Source of the DNA: Angiostrongylus vasorum
Taxonomy: Eukaryota; Nematoda; Chromadorea; Rhabditida; Metastrongylidae
Direction of reading: 5' to 3'
DNA: 64,000 bases
NCBI GenBank assembly: GCA_018806985.1
Contig: JADANN010000375.1
Coordinates: 2,914,001 to 2,978,000, forward strand
The notes beneath the pieces are model-generated. The model saw nothing but the letters and a program-made list of their open reading frames with translations. It was not told where the DNA came from and searched no databases. Position numbers and translations under genes: made by a program. Numbering within the stretch: position 1 is the stretch's first letter; every line of letters starts with the position of its first letter. Positions 11,697 through 23,509 of this stretch are shown in pieces.

Positions 11697-11955
11697 TACA
11701 TATATACACATATATACATATGTACAAAGACACACACACACATACACACGGACGCCGGCACGCACATCTACACATACACATATGCACTACAGACGTACAT
11801 ACAAATACAGACATGTCAACGAACACAGTCGCATGAAAGCAGACGCTTGAAGACGTGCACATACAGACATACAGAACACATACACCTACATACAAATGTA
11901 GAGACACACACGTATACACGAACACGACATCATGCACATACACACAACAGCTTTC
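11661..11955. repeat. (TA)n followed by CA-rich tract
   Basis: (TA)n to about 11720, then CA-rich DNA containing GACGCCGGCACGCACATCTA and CACTACAGACGTACATACAA. Confidence 0.9.
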
Positions 11956-11984
11956 GCTGTACCACCTACAACATGTCTATTCAG

Positions 11985-12296
11985 ATGGGCAGAAATCTAT
12001 CGAATACGGAAAAATATTACGGATTTTCGGCACCTTTAATGTCCCCATTCAAACTTGTCGGGTGCAAAAAGCTGGCCGACTGACACAACTCTTCTTTGAG
12101 CAACACAATCAACATAGTTTTCCGGAGCAATCACTGCTTTTGAGAAAAGGGTTAAGCATGGATATCGCTCATCGCTCTCAGCCATTAGCGATGAATATAC
12201 CTCAACATATGATTTGTTCTGCTGTTCTAGAACAAATGTTGAGCTCGTTTGTTAGGAATGACCTCGAATCACTTCCATGTACTTCTCCATACGCAG
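11985..12296 (+). CDS. Unrecognised long exon candidate
   Basis: Acceptor TCTATTCAG and donor GCAG then GTACATTC enclose 103 open codons, including FNVPIQTCRVQKAGRLTQLF, FEQHNQHSFPEQSLLLRKGL and AVLEQMLSSFVRNDLESLPC. The stretch follows a CA-rich tract and precedes a SINE-B copy, but is itself unlike either. The length is notable for such AT-rich DNA, though not beyond chance in 64 kb. Function unknown. Confidence 0.35.
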
Positions 12297-12324
12297 GTAC
12301 ATTCATGCATGTGTTCATAACAGG

Positions 12325-12590
12325 GCTTGTATAATGCATTGCTTAGAGGTGCCCTGCAATTTACAAGTGGTCTTTGGTCCAATCCCTAGTCGTGCGCTCG
12401 CTAATGCTAGCACCAGTCAGCAAATTGGCGTCGGATTCACATGGAACTATAAAACAGTGATTTGATACATTAACATGACCACCATCGTATAAGCAAAATA
12501 TGCTTTCAGTTATGTTTAGGATGCTACGAATCGAATCGAATGCACGGTGTACCCTTAAAGCATTTATCAACGCCGAGCGCTTCAGTTTAC
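12325..12590 (+). mobile_element. SINE-B copy (diverged)
   Basis: Forward: GAGGTGCCCTGCAATTTACA, GGTCCAATCCCTAGTC B-box region, to TTTATCAACGCCGAGCGCTT. Confidence 0.6.
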
Positions 12591-13175
12591 GCTTTACGCA
12601 TGAATATCTTTATGTTTGTACAAAACGTTCTTGGTCGTCAAAGTACGTCGAAGTAGATATCTGAATTCATTTTAATCCATCCGCACTGCAAAAAGACACG
12701 CTTACTTTTGGTCAACGTTTGAGCTTCTATCTATGATGATGCTAATCAACTCTAGATGAGCGAGATTAGTAGAAAATACAAAGTATAAGAAAAGTCAGAG
12801 GTATTAAAAAGGACAGCCCTATTGATAATATCTAGCACTGGAATGCCGTTGAAAGTCCGGGTTGGAAGCCGTGTTCTCTCATGCAGTTTTTCGCATGCAA
12901 TATTTCAACTCATCTTCGAAAGAAAGCCATCTCTAACTAGTGCAGGGTAGTGTATGTAGTTGTCCAATCGTAGAATAGTGACCGAACAGATTTTTTTCCA
13001 TACTCAGCCGACTTGATGGTAGAGTGTGCTTTGCAAGCTCTTGAAGAAATTTCTCCTACCATGTATATCAAGAACATTTTAATAAAGCTGAAAAAAGCTG
13101 AAGCTGAAGAAAGCAGTGAATAGGGTTTCGATAATAACTGTGCTGCAAAGACCACCCTATCGAAATCTTATATAG

Positions 13176-13376
13176 ATACTAGAAGTCTATAGAGAATGTG
13201 AGCTGCCAGCTACTTTAACCATTTCTGACCATGAAAAAGTAACTGACAGCGACGAGACGAATGGCATCCAATCAGCACTCGTCAACCAAAGAGTGGATCC
13301 GTCCCATACAAGACCTCTGCCTGATTGCCGTCGCAGTAGCAGCTCGAAAACACAACTCCTTCCATCAATGCATTAG
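13176..13376 (+). CDS. Unrecognised open frame after an acceptor, ends in stop
   Basis: Acceptor CTTATATAG opens 66 codons starting ILEVYRECELPATLTISDHE, continuing through VTDSDETNG to RRSSSSKTQLLPSMH and TAG. It reads as polar, coding-like protein but has no recognised family. It is one of several plus-strand candidates at 12-16 kb that could be exons or remnants of one gene. Confidence 0.22.
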   Translation: MLEVYRECELPATLTISDHEKVTDSDETNGIQSALVNQRVDPSHTRPLPDCRRSSSSKTQLLPSMH

Positions 13377-14000
13377 CATTCCAGTAAAAAGAAGGGATTC
13401 GTCAAGACCAGAGCATCGAATCCAATGTTTTTCATCACCACATGGCAGTACATAGTGACATCACTGGATTGGACGATAAGCGCATACGCACTGATGACAA
13501 AGTCTAATCAAACCTCCATTTTTCCGACAAAATCGTTACTTTTTTCGAATGCGAGAAAACTACAAAAAAGGAAAAAGATAAACTATGGATAAATAGGAAT
13601 AAAACTAAGTTCGTTGAAAAAAATGATGACACCAGTATAAATTAAATCAAAATGGCTCTCAATAGAGAGACCTATCTAAGGAGTTCAGTGAGTACGAAAA
13701 ACTACATTAAAGAGATAGAAGAAGGAGAGTAATGGCGAAGAAGAACCGGAAACTTTGTCTTATCACCTTTTTCACACGTCGTCCTAAGCGCTACTCACTG
13801 TAGCTGTGACGTCGGTTGAAATCGCAACCACTTGAAAAACGTTCGACATCACTCAGAGAGAGGTTCAATGATGTCTTTGATAAACACTCAGCGCACAGAT
13901 ATTAGATAGACTACTCATTTCAGATATGCGAAAATTATCCCTTCGACGAGATCTAAAAAGGTTATGTTTCTGAAGCGAAAAAGGGGTTGTGATATGGTGA

Positions 14001-14195
14001 GCGAACGACTTATGGACGAGAAGTGATCCCTGGGACCCGTCGATGATGAGGAGACAAAAAACAGATATACTAGGACTCGCCATAACTCACGAAGATGGGC
14101 TATTCCAGTGTGTTCCAGTTTCCAATAATAGCAATAATAGTAGTGATATGAGTAATAATCATGATAACGATATTCCTACGAACATGTTGAGCTGA
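14001..14195 (+). CDS. Unrecognised open frame with Asn/Ser-rich C-terminus
   Basis: Sixty-four codons read through SDPWDPSMMRRQKTDILGL, then THEDGLFQCVPVSNNSNN, ending DIPTNMLS and TGA. No clean acceptor was identified, though several AGs are available near 14010-14025. The frame just upstream (13920-14030) also starts at a TTTCAG. Very tentative. Confidence 0.18.
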   Translation, partial: ANDLWTRSDPWDPSMMRRQKTDILGLAITHEDGLFQCVPVSNNSNNSSDMSNNHDNDIPTNMLS

Positions 14196-14374
14196 AACAA
14201 GATTGTTACAAGTTGTTGTTGTTTTTGTTCTTGCTGTGATTCGATGGCTCACGTTTTAGCGATTTCACCTTCTCCAGAACCTGGACGTACTGGGTGGTGA
14301 TCACTGGATCACCCGTGTGTTGTTCACTTATGATAATGATAGAATCAATAAGAATATCTTAAAAACGTCCCATC

Positions 14375-14760
14375 AGGGGCGGATAGCACAGTGGTAGTGA
14401 TGTCTGTCATCACTAGTATGGTGCTCGTTCGATTCCGCACCGGGCCAACCAAGCCTCTCATCCCTACGGGGTCGGAAAATTGGTACGGGACTTGTCTGGG
14501 AAAAAATCACTATCTGGAATCCAATTGGGAACGCTCCAATTCGGCTATCTCAAGACTCCAGGAAGAATTGCTCGACCAGCATTTTACCGCATTCAAGATG
14601 AAATGAAAATCCTCGAGCAGCAATCGAAGGCACACGTAAAAAGTTGGGAGATCTTTGTGGGCAATGGATGCGAGGAAACGAATCGAATGTGAGAAGCGCT
14701 GGGATCCTCACAGCAGAGTGAAACTGGATCGTATAAAATAAAAAATAGAAAAGTCCCATC
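14375..14760 (+). mobile_element. SINE-C full copy (reference)
   Basis: Forward, best preserved: GGGGCGGATAGCACAGTGGT head, GCTCGTTCGATTCCGCACCG B box, body, then CGTATAAAATAAAAAATAG tail. The 70-codon frames in it (14391-14692) are by-products of the repeat. Confidence 0.85.
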
Positions 14761-15131
14761 AAATCTCGCCTAAGTAGGAATATTTAAGATAAAAAGAATC
14801 AATTAGTTGTAGCACTGGTTAAACACGAAGAAAAATTATAACATTAGTGGTAAGAAAAGTTGAAATAATGGTAAACGCTATTGATGTTTGGTCACGTAGG
14901 CAAATTCGAGCAACGTCTAGGTATCAGTAAGACAACTCGTCCTGAAATAACGACTGGGAATCAGCATTTTTCTTACATTCTTTCCATTATTTTCCACTCG
15001 TCATCCATAGAGGTGGTTTGGTTCTTGTGTGGGCACGGCTGTATCTTGGGATTTCGTCCACTAGTCTTCTCTTTGAACACTTGTCCAGTGTGGTTTTTGT
15101 AGAACTTTGAGATAACTGCTCTTAGAGCGCT

Positions 15132-15323
15132 TTGCAGAGAGAGGAAATAACCAGCTATTATGGATTGGAGCAGGATTTACTGCTTTCCAACCAGAATTTG
15201 TTTAAGGCAGCAGCGAATCTGTCGGAAAAAGCCAAGCCGATCGATGATGCTGTAATACGTTGGATTTCACTAACAAGTAACGGACGGTGTGCATTGCATA
15301 CAATCGCACGTGGCCGAAAATAA
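15132..15323 (+). CDS. Unrecognised small open frame
   Basis: Beginning MQREEITSYYGLEQDLLLSN, it continues FKAAANLSEKAKPIDDAVIR and ends ALHTIARGRK then TAA. The frame opens within CTTTGCAGAG, so it may be entered by splicing rather than start at its own codon. Amino-acid composition is coding-like. No family is recognised. Confidence 0.25.
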   Translation: MQREEITSYYGLEQDLLLSNQNLFKAAANLSEKAKPIDDAVIRWISLTSNGRCALHTIARGRK

Positions 15324-15634
15324 TTTCTCCTATCAACTTTCACTAATTGGAATAAAAAATCGTTCGAATCTAGAATTTCAATAAGAATAATAAGAATGCA
15401 ACCAATAACCAATAAGAATGAAGGCTTTGAACTCTGCAAGGACAAAATTCTATATTTCTGGATCTGAGGAAACGTATCTTTTTCTTGCTTTCCTTCTACG
15501 AAGTTATTAGAAAAAAATTGCTACAATGTGGATTAATGATGTAACATTTTAGGGAGCTAACGCTCGCACGTTTGGGTGCTCAACGAAGATCATCGCTTAA
15601 GTTCACTGGTTCCTGAGATGCTAGAAAAGTACAT

Positions 15635-15720
15635 AATCGCTTTAATAGCGTGTTCGGTCGCCACCGCAGACGCCAGCGGTCCGGAGTTTCGCAAATATCT
15701 CAGCAATTTCTCGTTTTGCT
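15635..15720 (+). mobile_element. SINE-A fragment
   Basis: TTTAATAGCGTGTTCGGTCG to CGGTCCGGAGTTTCGCAAAT, TCTCAGCAAT. The head is truncated. Confidence 0.6.
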
Positions 15721-15790
15721 CGCGTCGATAGAATCACTTTTTAGTATTCTTTGTCATTTAAGTTAGTCGCTGCGCTGCTCTTATCTTCAG

Positions 15791-16105
15791 AACAGGAGGA
15801 TAGTGAGATCTCAGGAAACAAAAAAGTATCTTGGTGGAGCAGAAACGTATGACGACTACGAAAAATCAGAACTGAACAATCTTAGCACAATCTTTCATGA
15901 AGATAGGCGATCCAAGTATTCAAATATAAGGAAGGAAGTAGATGCTTTTCACAAATCATTGGCTAATGGCTTGAAAAAAAACCACAAGCATAAAAACAGC
16001 ATACGGAAAAAAAAGAACAGAATCCTAGCATTAGAATCCATCACACTCCGGAAATTAGCAGTACTAAAGTGGCGGTGTAAGACAATTGTTGGGAATCAAT
16101 CTTAG
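15791..16105 (+). CDS. Unrecognised basic, Lys-rich terminal exon candidate
   Basis: A good acceptor (CTTATCTTCAG) opens 104 codons to TAG, with YLGGAETYDDYEKSELNNLS and FHEDRRSKYSNIRKEVDAFH, then a basic segment (KKNHKHKNSIRKKKNR). No ATG is needed if it is a terminal exon. Function unknown. Confidence 0.3.
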   Translation, partial: NRRIVRSQETKKYLGGAETYDDYEKSELNNLSTIFHEDRRSKYSNIRKEVDAFHKSLANGLKKNHKHKNSIRKKKNRILALESITLRKLAVLKWRCKTIVGNQS

Positions 16106-16186
16106 TTTTTCAATAGAAAATCGTCGTATACATAATAAATGCTCGTAACAAATAATTAGCCGAATTCTTTCTGCATACTTATTTTG

Positions 16187-16462
16187 GGGGCATTTGTAGC
16201 ACAGTGGTTATAAAGGCTTTGCAATGCACACGGTGTCATTGGTTCGATTTCGTACCAGATAAACCAAGCTCCACATCCTTCCGAGGTAGAAGAATTTGGG
16301 AGAAAATTGTCTGGGAGGGTAAGAACACTAACTCGATGCATCGATAGGCTGCCGCAAAAATCGTTCTTAAATCCAAATTTGCAATAATTCACTTGTACGC
16401 TGATATGATTGCAGTCAGATACACGGTGAATTTCTAAGGCGTCCATCAGCGCCGAATGCTTT
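16187..16462 (+). mobile_element. SINE-B-related copy
   Basis: Head GCATTTGTAGCACAGTGGTT, B box GGTTCGATTTC, middle CCTTCCGAGG, tail ATCAGCGCCGAATGCTTTAT. The head differs enough to suggest a subfamily shared with 59.55 kb. Confidence 0.65.
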
Positions 16463-16840
16463 ATCTGATTGTTAGTTCTTATTTTTAGGCATTTAACAGG
16501 TCTGTTTTGGCCTGAACCTCTAAATTACCTCTTAAATATGAGTAATATGAACTTTCACTACAATTTTATTCATTATTCTTCTTACCTCTATGTTGTTCGG
16601 TCGTATTACCACCACGAACATGATGGATTTCCCTGGCGACGTGCTTTTTCGCGCTTCTAAATGTCCGCAATCATGCTCTCATTACAGATTAAAGTCGTCT
16701 CGATAATGAATTGCAGGCAGCTTTGTGCAATCGTTCTGCTTACCGTACTCTCAAACCATACCGTATACGGCTATAATCTTCCAGGGCCACCTCTCTCTGT
16801 CCACTGAGCACTCAACTATACTATTTTCATCGTTAATTTT

Positions 16841-16859
16841 CATATATGCACATATATAT

Positions 16860-16945
<86 letters not shown>
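16841..16945. repeat. (TA)n microsatellite
   Basis: Nearly pure TA from 16872, just upstream of a SINE-A head. Confidence 0.95.
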
Positions 16946-16949
<4 letters not shown>

Positions 16950-16964
16950 CCACTCTACTCGACA

Positions 16965-17130
16965 GGCGAAACAGAAGGACCCGCATGGTGTGGTGGTGAA
17001 GGCGTTAGCCCCGGAAAGGGTAATAGCGCGTTCGTTTCCCATCGTGTATACATCGGCGGTCCGGAGTTTTGCAAATATCTCAGCATCATGGTACTTGTGT
17101 CACTCGACTACCAAAAAACCAGTTGAACAC
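16965..17130 (+). mobile_element. SINE-A copy beside (TA)n
   Basis: A clean copy, GGACCCGCATGGTGTGGTGG to GGAGTTTTGCAAATATCTCA, starting about 20 bp after a ~100 bp TA tract. Confidence 0.75.
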
Positions 17131-17354
17131 TGAAAACACTGCAAAAAGCATGGAGCAGAATTTTTTAATCCAAAAATGTTAGCGCAATTCACATAAATAA
17201 AAAGCGGATGTCATATCGGATTACAGCGATTACCTGCAGCAAACGTATCACTTATTGTCTTGGTAAACATCGAGTAACTTGATCGGATATCCAGTGAAAT
17301 TCATTCGTACACGCCAAATAAGGGTGCTGATCAGTGATTTCCTCTGGCTAAAGA

Positions 17355-17936
17355 CTAGCGGGTAGGAACACACTCTTTCTGCAATAAATTCCCTCTTACT
17401 AATTTTGTCGAGGAGCTAGCCATCAGAGTATCTGCTAAGGCTCTGCCGTGGCGCAAGATTACCCCTCTCTGGGCTTCCAAATAGAACTGTGTGACTTCTT
17501 CCTGGGTGGAATGGCCATGACTGGTGGACGAAAGAGGTGTTGTAGATTGTAGTTCGACATACGAATTCAAAAAAAAGGATAATGAACTAATGAAGATGAA
17601 AATATTGCAAATGGTACTAAAATGAATCAATTTGCCAATACACAATGCTCTGAACATCTTTTTGAAGACGATCTTCACATTTTCGTAGTGGTCACTAACG
17701 TTTAGAGAAATAGAAACCAATAATAATAATAATAATGAGCTAAGGAAAGTAAAAGACAAATAAAATACGGAAGTACAGAATTTTAGAAGCTTTGCTCTAC
17801 TGAGGGCATTCAATCGAGTGGAGTTTTTCGGAGATTTCAAAGGATTAAAAAGAATACTAGCGCTCGTTTGTTCAGGATTACAAGCCGGTTGGGTAAAGTC
17901 AACAGCGTTCTCTACCGTTGTTAATCTCCACGACAT
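17355..17936 (-). CDS. Long unrecognised open frame with two hydrophobic segments
   Basis: A 193-codon frame from 17936 has two hydrophobic stretches, near residues 57-80 (including FLSSLLLLLLVSISL) and 103-125. It is the longest frame here not made of simple repeat. The second hydrophobic run is partly encoded by an AT-rich stretch with repeated AAT. No domain is recognised, and chance is a real possibility. Confidence 0.15.
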   Translation of the reverse strand: MSWRLTTVENAVDFTQPACNPEQTSASILFNPLKSPKNSTRLNALSRAKLLKFCTSVFYLSFTFLSSLLLLLLVSISLNVSDHYENVKIVFKKMFRALCIGKLIHFSTICNIFIFISSLSFFLNSYVELQSTTPLSSTSHGHSTQEEVTQFYLEAQRGVILRHGRALADTLMASSSTKLVRGNLLQKECVPTR

Positions 17937-17939
17937 ATT

Positions 17940-19630
17940 ACATATTCTTTCTTCGACTCTTACCGAGTGCCAGTTGTGTCGATTCTGTTTAAAAGCAAAG
18001 AAGAAAAAACACTTGGAAATGGGTATCCTTGGAGAATATCCAGGAAATATGATAGAATATAAAGTGATTCTATGAAAAGTTGCTGATTACTTTGACAGCA
18101 CAACGTATTTCAGCAAAGCAGAGGTGTACACGAAAATCAATGCTGCACAGCAGGCGACGTAGCTATGAGGGTGTTGCTTTTTCAGTCCATTTCTATCTCT
18201 GGTACGGCTTCAGCCCCTGAAAACCTGCAGGACATCGGTAGGACACCAACCAACAAGGTCAGGTAGGTGTCACAAGACTGGTAGTATCAGCACTATCACC
18301 GGTGATTGCTTCAAACATCCTGAAATCGCTGATGAACTGTGGTCCTCACATACAAGTTCAGTCGTGCAGTCATTCTCAGACCAACAATACGAAATAACCC
18401 AAGCGCAGCGCTAAGTTGTATTCATGTCCGTTATCGCTAACACTTTCCTTCCGCTTCATTTCACAACAAATTTTACTGTACCGTGATGAAATTTCAAGAA
18501 ATTTTCACTTTTCAGGAAATGTATCTACTCTTCACTAAAAAACCTAACACAGTGTTCCACCTCTTCTTTGCGAACAAATTCTCAGGTAACTCCATCGAGT
18601 ATGGCTGTCATAGAAAGGGCTTGGTATTGAAACGGGAAAACTGAAAATTCAAAATTGAGCATAGATCATTCAGAATCCCAAGTTTTGGGCCTACTCATTG
18701 TAAAAGTTTCATCTTTGACTGGTCGAAATCGTTAAAGGTTCAAGAATACTTTTGCACCATTTCTGTACCTACAAAATTCATCAAGGTAAGCTGTATCGGC
18801 TCTCGGTTGCGCTTCGAGTGACTCGAACGCACGTCGGTAAATTCACTATTCGTCCACATTCACTATTCAAAATTTTCCAGAGCTTTCTGATTATTCGTTT
18901 GACTATTGATCTTGCTGCTATTCCACTAACAATCCATGATACCAAACTGCGAACGATTTCGTTCTAAAATAAAAGACGGGAACTTCGCCCTCATCACACC
19001 CACACTGATTCGAGTCCATTGCAGAGTTCATATTAGCTAATTAGTGGAAAAAAAGTTGATTATTCATTCAAAGGTTAAAGGAAAGTCAGTTTACAAAGGT
19101 ATTCGTTTGGAAAAATCCTAAATTTTGATCGAAATTCTGGATATTTCTTGAGTGAACATCAATGGCAAACCATCGTACAATCGATAGCATCGGTCTGTTA
19201 GTCTGAAAATTTCAACAACGGTTCGAATTATGCGATTTAATGGACAAGTTCGTCATCAACAACAATGGTCATGACAGAGTACGGGAAAGAAGTCTTGTGT
19301 CAATGAATGAGGCTAGCGTGGCTTTTTCAAAGAGTACCCGTATCAACACAGATTCACGATAAGAAGAACACTTGCACATTAGAATAGTGAGTCTTGATTG
19401 AGATGATATCACCGAAACAGCTAGAAACATTTCACATCTGTGCGAATCATAACAAAATCTCAAAAAACAACTGTGTTTGATTCAAAAAATATCTAACGTA
19501 TGGTTGTCGGAAAATCCTCGAATCATTCAAAATCATCGGCATAAGCATTGATAATTTTAGCAATCTTCTTTTTTGAGTTTTATCGACCGTAAAAGCTGGT
19601 TGTGCTGGCCTCAGCGTGATTTCATTTTTT
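17940..19630. other. No feature recognised
   Basis: Unique-looking sequence. At 19070 a short Penelope-tail-like motif (AAAGGTTAAAGGAAAGTCAG) marks a probable old insertion. Confidence 0.4.
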
Positions 19631-19940
19631 CCAGAGTTTTGCTGGTTTAGCCATTGTGCTTCCCTGGAGGCCCAAGGACAGCCTAGCCAAAGTCTACCCC
19701 AAGAAGTCGCCACTCAGGCTTTGTGAATCAGCGGGAGATTTGCTACCAGGCGACTAGTCAGATATCAGTACCGTGGTGGGTCCTTGTATTGGCTTACTCT
19801 TAGCTGGGCTTCCTGATGGAAATGTCGGACTCAGCTTTGTAGTTTCCTTCCTGTCGGGATACAACACCCGTTTTACATCGCAGCCAGAGATCCATGACCA
19901 CCTCTCAACCACCATGAGGCGGTAAAACTTTGGGAGTGTA
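19630..19940 (+). repeat. Family E repeat
   Basis: Family E is a ~350-400 bp unit with GCTGGTTTAGCCATTGTG, GGAGATTTGCCACCATGCGA, TAGCTGGGCTTCCTGATGG and a final CGATGAGGCGGTAAACCGTT-type motif. No tRNA-like head, LTR or TIR was seen. This copy keeps all four blocks. Confidence 0.7.
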
Positions 19941-20453
19941 AAAGAAACATTCAACTTAAATGAAGAATTTCATGACAGTTGTCCAAAAGTCGATTGCACC
20001 TTTACGGAAATAATCACTTGAAACAGATGTGGTTGTCGGACAACTAACACAGGGCAAATAAATACACAAATAACAAATAAAAAAACAAAGAGAGAAGGGA
20101 TGGAATCGATTTCTCGAATTCGAGATGAACACCGGAACCAGTGAGGGCGGTGAAATCGCCAGCTGAGGAAACAAATCACTACCAAAATTTAACAGTTTCC
20201 TCCATTCCGTACTCTGTGAGTTCCTTTTTCTGTCCTATGAATAGTCAGGTGACATGAGAACTTCACAAAAAATATATAAGATTATTTTGTTTAGGCAAAA
20301 AAAAATTGAATTAGTAGCGCTACTGATCTGCGATGGCCACAAAACCCCCTCATAACGGAATTAAAACATGGCGATGAAAAGGACAGGGAAAAAAAGAAAT
20401 GATGGAAAAGTTTTTCGAAACCTTCATTCTTTTTACCATTTCAAATGCGATAG

Positions 20454-20616
20454 AACGAAGTCTATGTGGATATTTACCAACTCGATATCGCTACAGGACG
20501 AAATCCCATTGTAGAAACCTACGATAAAAGAAAGGGAGCTATAAAACAACTTGATATCTGTGTGGATCGGTTTCACAACGTTCCGCTACTTCTCCTACGG
20601 GTCATCGATTCTCAAG
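20454..20616 (+). CDS. Unrecognised internal exon candidate
   Basis: The frame reads NEVYVDIYQLDIATGRNPIV, ETYDKRKGAIKQLDICVDRF and HNVPLLLLRVIDSQ, then a consensus donor (CAAG then GTGAGAC). Codon use is coding-like, with varied C/T wobble and no low complexity. The acceptor (GCGATAG) is weak. It does not overlap any repeat family found here. No homology is recognised. It may belong to a plus-strand gene lying between the two pkc-1 copies. Confidence 0.45.
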
Positions 20617-20739
20617 GTGAGACTGTTTACCAATTCTCTAGTTATTAAAACAAATTAATTTTTTTATTGCGAGTTGATTCTTCCTTCCTAGATAACTCTG
20701 GTACGGCTTTTCCGAATTTTCGTTAATATGGGACCCACC

Positions 20740-20895
20740 GAGCTTTGTAGATCTGTTGTGGTTTTTTCTCGGATAAGCTTGGAGCGGATTTGACCGTCCT
20801 AGAAAAAATGGAAGGCTTGGTTGGCTCAGAGGTGGGTCCAAGCAAGGACCATTTATGTATGGCACGCCATCTCTAATCACTGCGACTGCCACGCT
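20740..20895 (-). mobile_element. SINE-B/C-like head fragment
   Basis: TTTTTCTCGGATAAGCTTGG, ATGGAAGGCTTGGTTGG and TCTAATCACTGCGACTGCCA in reverse. The tail is missing. Confidence 0.45.
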
Positions 20896-20999
20896 TTATT
20901 GTTATTATAATCTAATAATGTACATTTTGGATTGTTCCGATTCCTAAATTTGTTCACAATCGATGTCAATTAATCAAAAGAATCGTTTTCAGCACACAG

Positions 21000-22980
21000 G
21001 AACCGCTGTACTTCTAGAAGAATGTTGGTCAGACGGTTGAAAACTTTGTTCCAATCCAAGAGAGAAGGTGAATGTATGTGGTGAAGATCGGCGAAATCTT
21101 CTAGCAAAGCTATCTCAGAATTCCGATTAAAACCACTCTCAAGCCAGCATTCATCATGTCAGTGACGTTGTGCCGTGATAGATCGCCAAGCCACAACCGA
21201 AGGCAAACTGAATGGAAGAAGTGCTGGGACCTACATATCATTTAAGGGCTGCCGGAAAAGTGCTTGGGTACGGTAATATACATATTATACATGGATGAAT
21301 ACACGTATTTAGACTGGAACATCTCAGAAACTACTAAAATGTCAAACGGCGATTGCGGCTTTGATTAACGAACTCACAGATGAAGATTAGGGAAACCAGT
21401 ATTCCGAATGAATGACTATTTTAGAATTTTGGCCTAGCAATCAACATCTTAAAAATGGACTTTCATTAAACCTCAGTAATAACGATCAATAATTTTTCCG
21501 TGTGATTGAGCTGGCCTTGTGTCATCTCAATCATATGGAAACTTATTTCGGCCTTGTTCGACGTAATAAAGGCCTTTGATTCATTTAAATGCAATCCAGT
21601 CGTACTTGATTACGTCTAATAAAGCTAGTATCTTTTTATTAATACGGTCTACTTCAAAAATTTTGACTTCATTGTTAATTCCGCTAAAAGTTTTTTGAGC
21701 GGAAGCTCCATGGAGTCTCGGAACAGCTCTGTCAGTGCGTTGGCGGGTCTTCACGAAAGAGGGATATACCTACCCTTGTGGATAGGAAGACGCATTTCCT
21801 GGACTAGTCTGACAGCAAATTTTGAATATCGCAATGACAAGAGGCCCGGTTTTCCTGAGGCTGAAACGAATCAGGGACCATGTGCCTATTGCACAACACC
21901 TCTAACCACAACGCTTCTTCCACTCCAAACTTCATACATTTTTCCTAATTGATTTTTTGTAACAGTCACCACAGAGTGGTATGCCACGTACTATGAAACT
22001 CATGCAGGAATAAAAGAAAGAAAGGAAAAAAATGCATCGTTGTTGATTGACATCTTGTCCAGTAGCAGGCATGCGCTCCTACTCATAGACCAGCTTCCTT
22101 ACAAAGTGGTAAGCCCTCCATCTCCTCTATCATTCAGACTGGAAAAAGCAACCACCACCAAGGAATTGAAGTCGAGGGATTTCAGGGAAAAAGTTCTTTT
22201 CAAGCAAGCAACAAATTGGTGGATGGATGGAAAATATGCTGGAGAAAAGGCATTCATGTAAGAATGCAAGTAATTACCATTCAATATCAGCGAAGCACCT
22301 GATGTGATAAGCCGCAGCAACGCCAGAAACGAATTCGAACGAAGTGAAAACGGAAAGAAAAGTGGTATAGAAGAGACCATTTTAAAGTGAAAAATGCAGA
22401 AAGAAAAACATGGTTGTAGAAAAAAAACCTCGCTACGAAACAAAAAATGAATCGAATGTTTTGCAACGAGGGTACAATCCTCTCTTGTTGCACGTTCCTC
22501 AACAAATGTTGTAAAGTTTAGCGATGTTCAATGATGAGGAGCAAGTGAATGTTACAATGAAAGCACGAACCATGAATGATTAGTGTTCTAATGAGTTAGA
22601 TTCACGAAATGAACTACGAAACGAAATCGAAAATGACTCAAATGTGATGACGCTGGAGAGTTAAGGGTAGGGGATTTTTTTAGCACCAACCGCATATCGA
22701 TGGCAAACGATTTCTTCTTTTTCAACAAAGCACTCCATTCTTTTAGCTAACAACTTAACTGAACATCCAGCTGACCACGCAGTAGAGCCACCTTGACGAA
22801 CGTTGTGGATGGAAATTTGCGAGTTCTACACTCCGAGTGAAATGAGTGTGAGCGCGATAAATTGGTGTTTCGCTGACGTTTTTCGCATGAATGAAAAGTA
22901 AAATGCCATTAACGCCCACGTTGCAGGTGTTTGGGCGACAATCACCAATATGACAATAATAATAATGGAGGATGAAGCAC
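21000..22980. other. Mostly unannotated spacer
   Basis: Apart from the SINE-like fragment at 21.8 kb nothing was recognised. The 114-codon minus frame at 22099-22443 is Phe/Ser-rich and unconvincing. Confidence 0.4.
21780..21925 (-). mobile_element. Decayed SINE-B-like fragment
   Basis: TCCTGGACTAGTCTGACAGC, GAATCAGGGACCATGTGCC and TCTAACCACAACGCTT keep the stem and head order in reverse. Confidence 0.4.
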
Positions 22981-22984
22981 AAGG

Positions 22985-23230
22985 GAGAAATTGCGTCATG
23001 CATTCCATTCGATTCGTATCGCCGCAGAGATGATTGAATGCATATTAGGCCTATGGAATGACTTTGCGAGGCGTATAGATCTTCAAAATTAATGCTTTTT
23101 ATCCTCCCAGATAAGTCTAGAACCGACTCACTGACGCTGGCATGATAAATGGTTTGGTCAGGCCCGGATACGGTGGGATCGAACCAGCGACCATGTGGGT
23201 AATACAGGACACTTCTAATCACAACATGTG
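22985..23230 (-). mobile_element. SINE-B-related copy
   Basis: Reverse: ATGCATTCCATTCGATTCGT to GGTGGGATCGAACCAGCGAC and TAATCACAACATG. Confidence 0.6.
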
Positions 23231-23509
23231 TCCATACATGCATATATATATATATACATATGTATGTGTGTATTTGGGGTGTGTGTATGTGATAGGTTAA
23301 TGCTGGACGTGGGAACAGGTGTTGGATGAGCGGCTGACATGGCGCGTAATCGCGTTTGCTCGCGATGTAAGTATAAGTCGCGCCGGTATCCGATTACTAT
23401 CGGACCAACTAACCGAACTCTCACACACCCACAAAAAATTCAAAGTGTCAAACACTAAACGAGGATTATTTTTATTCATTTATCCATCAAAACTATTCAT
23501 GCATACCGT

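Noticed and set aside
11130..11765. 211-codon minus-strand open frame and overlapping long frames
   Set aside because: Mostly translation of (TA)n and CA-rich DNA (IYIYIY, VCVCV) plus a SINE-B.
14391..14460. tRNA gene, based on A box and B box at the SINE-C head
   Set aside because: The acceptor stem and anticodon arm do not form a convincing cloverleaf, and the same head repeats in 14 copies with a common tail. It is a SINE.
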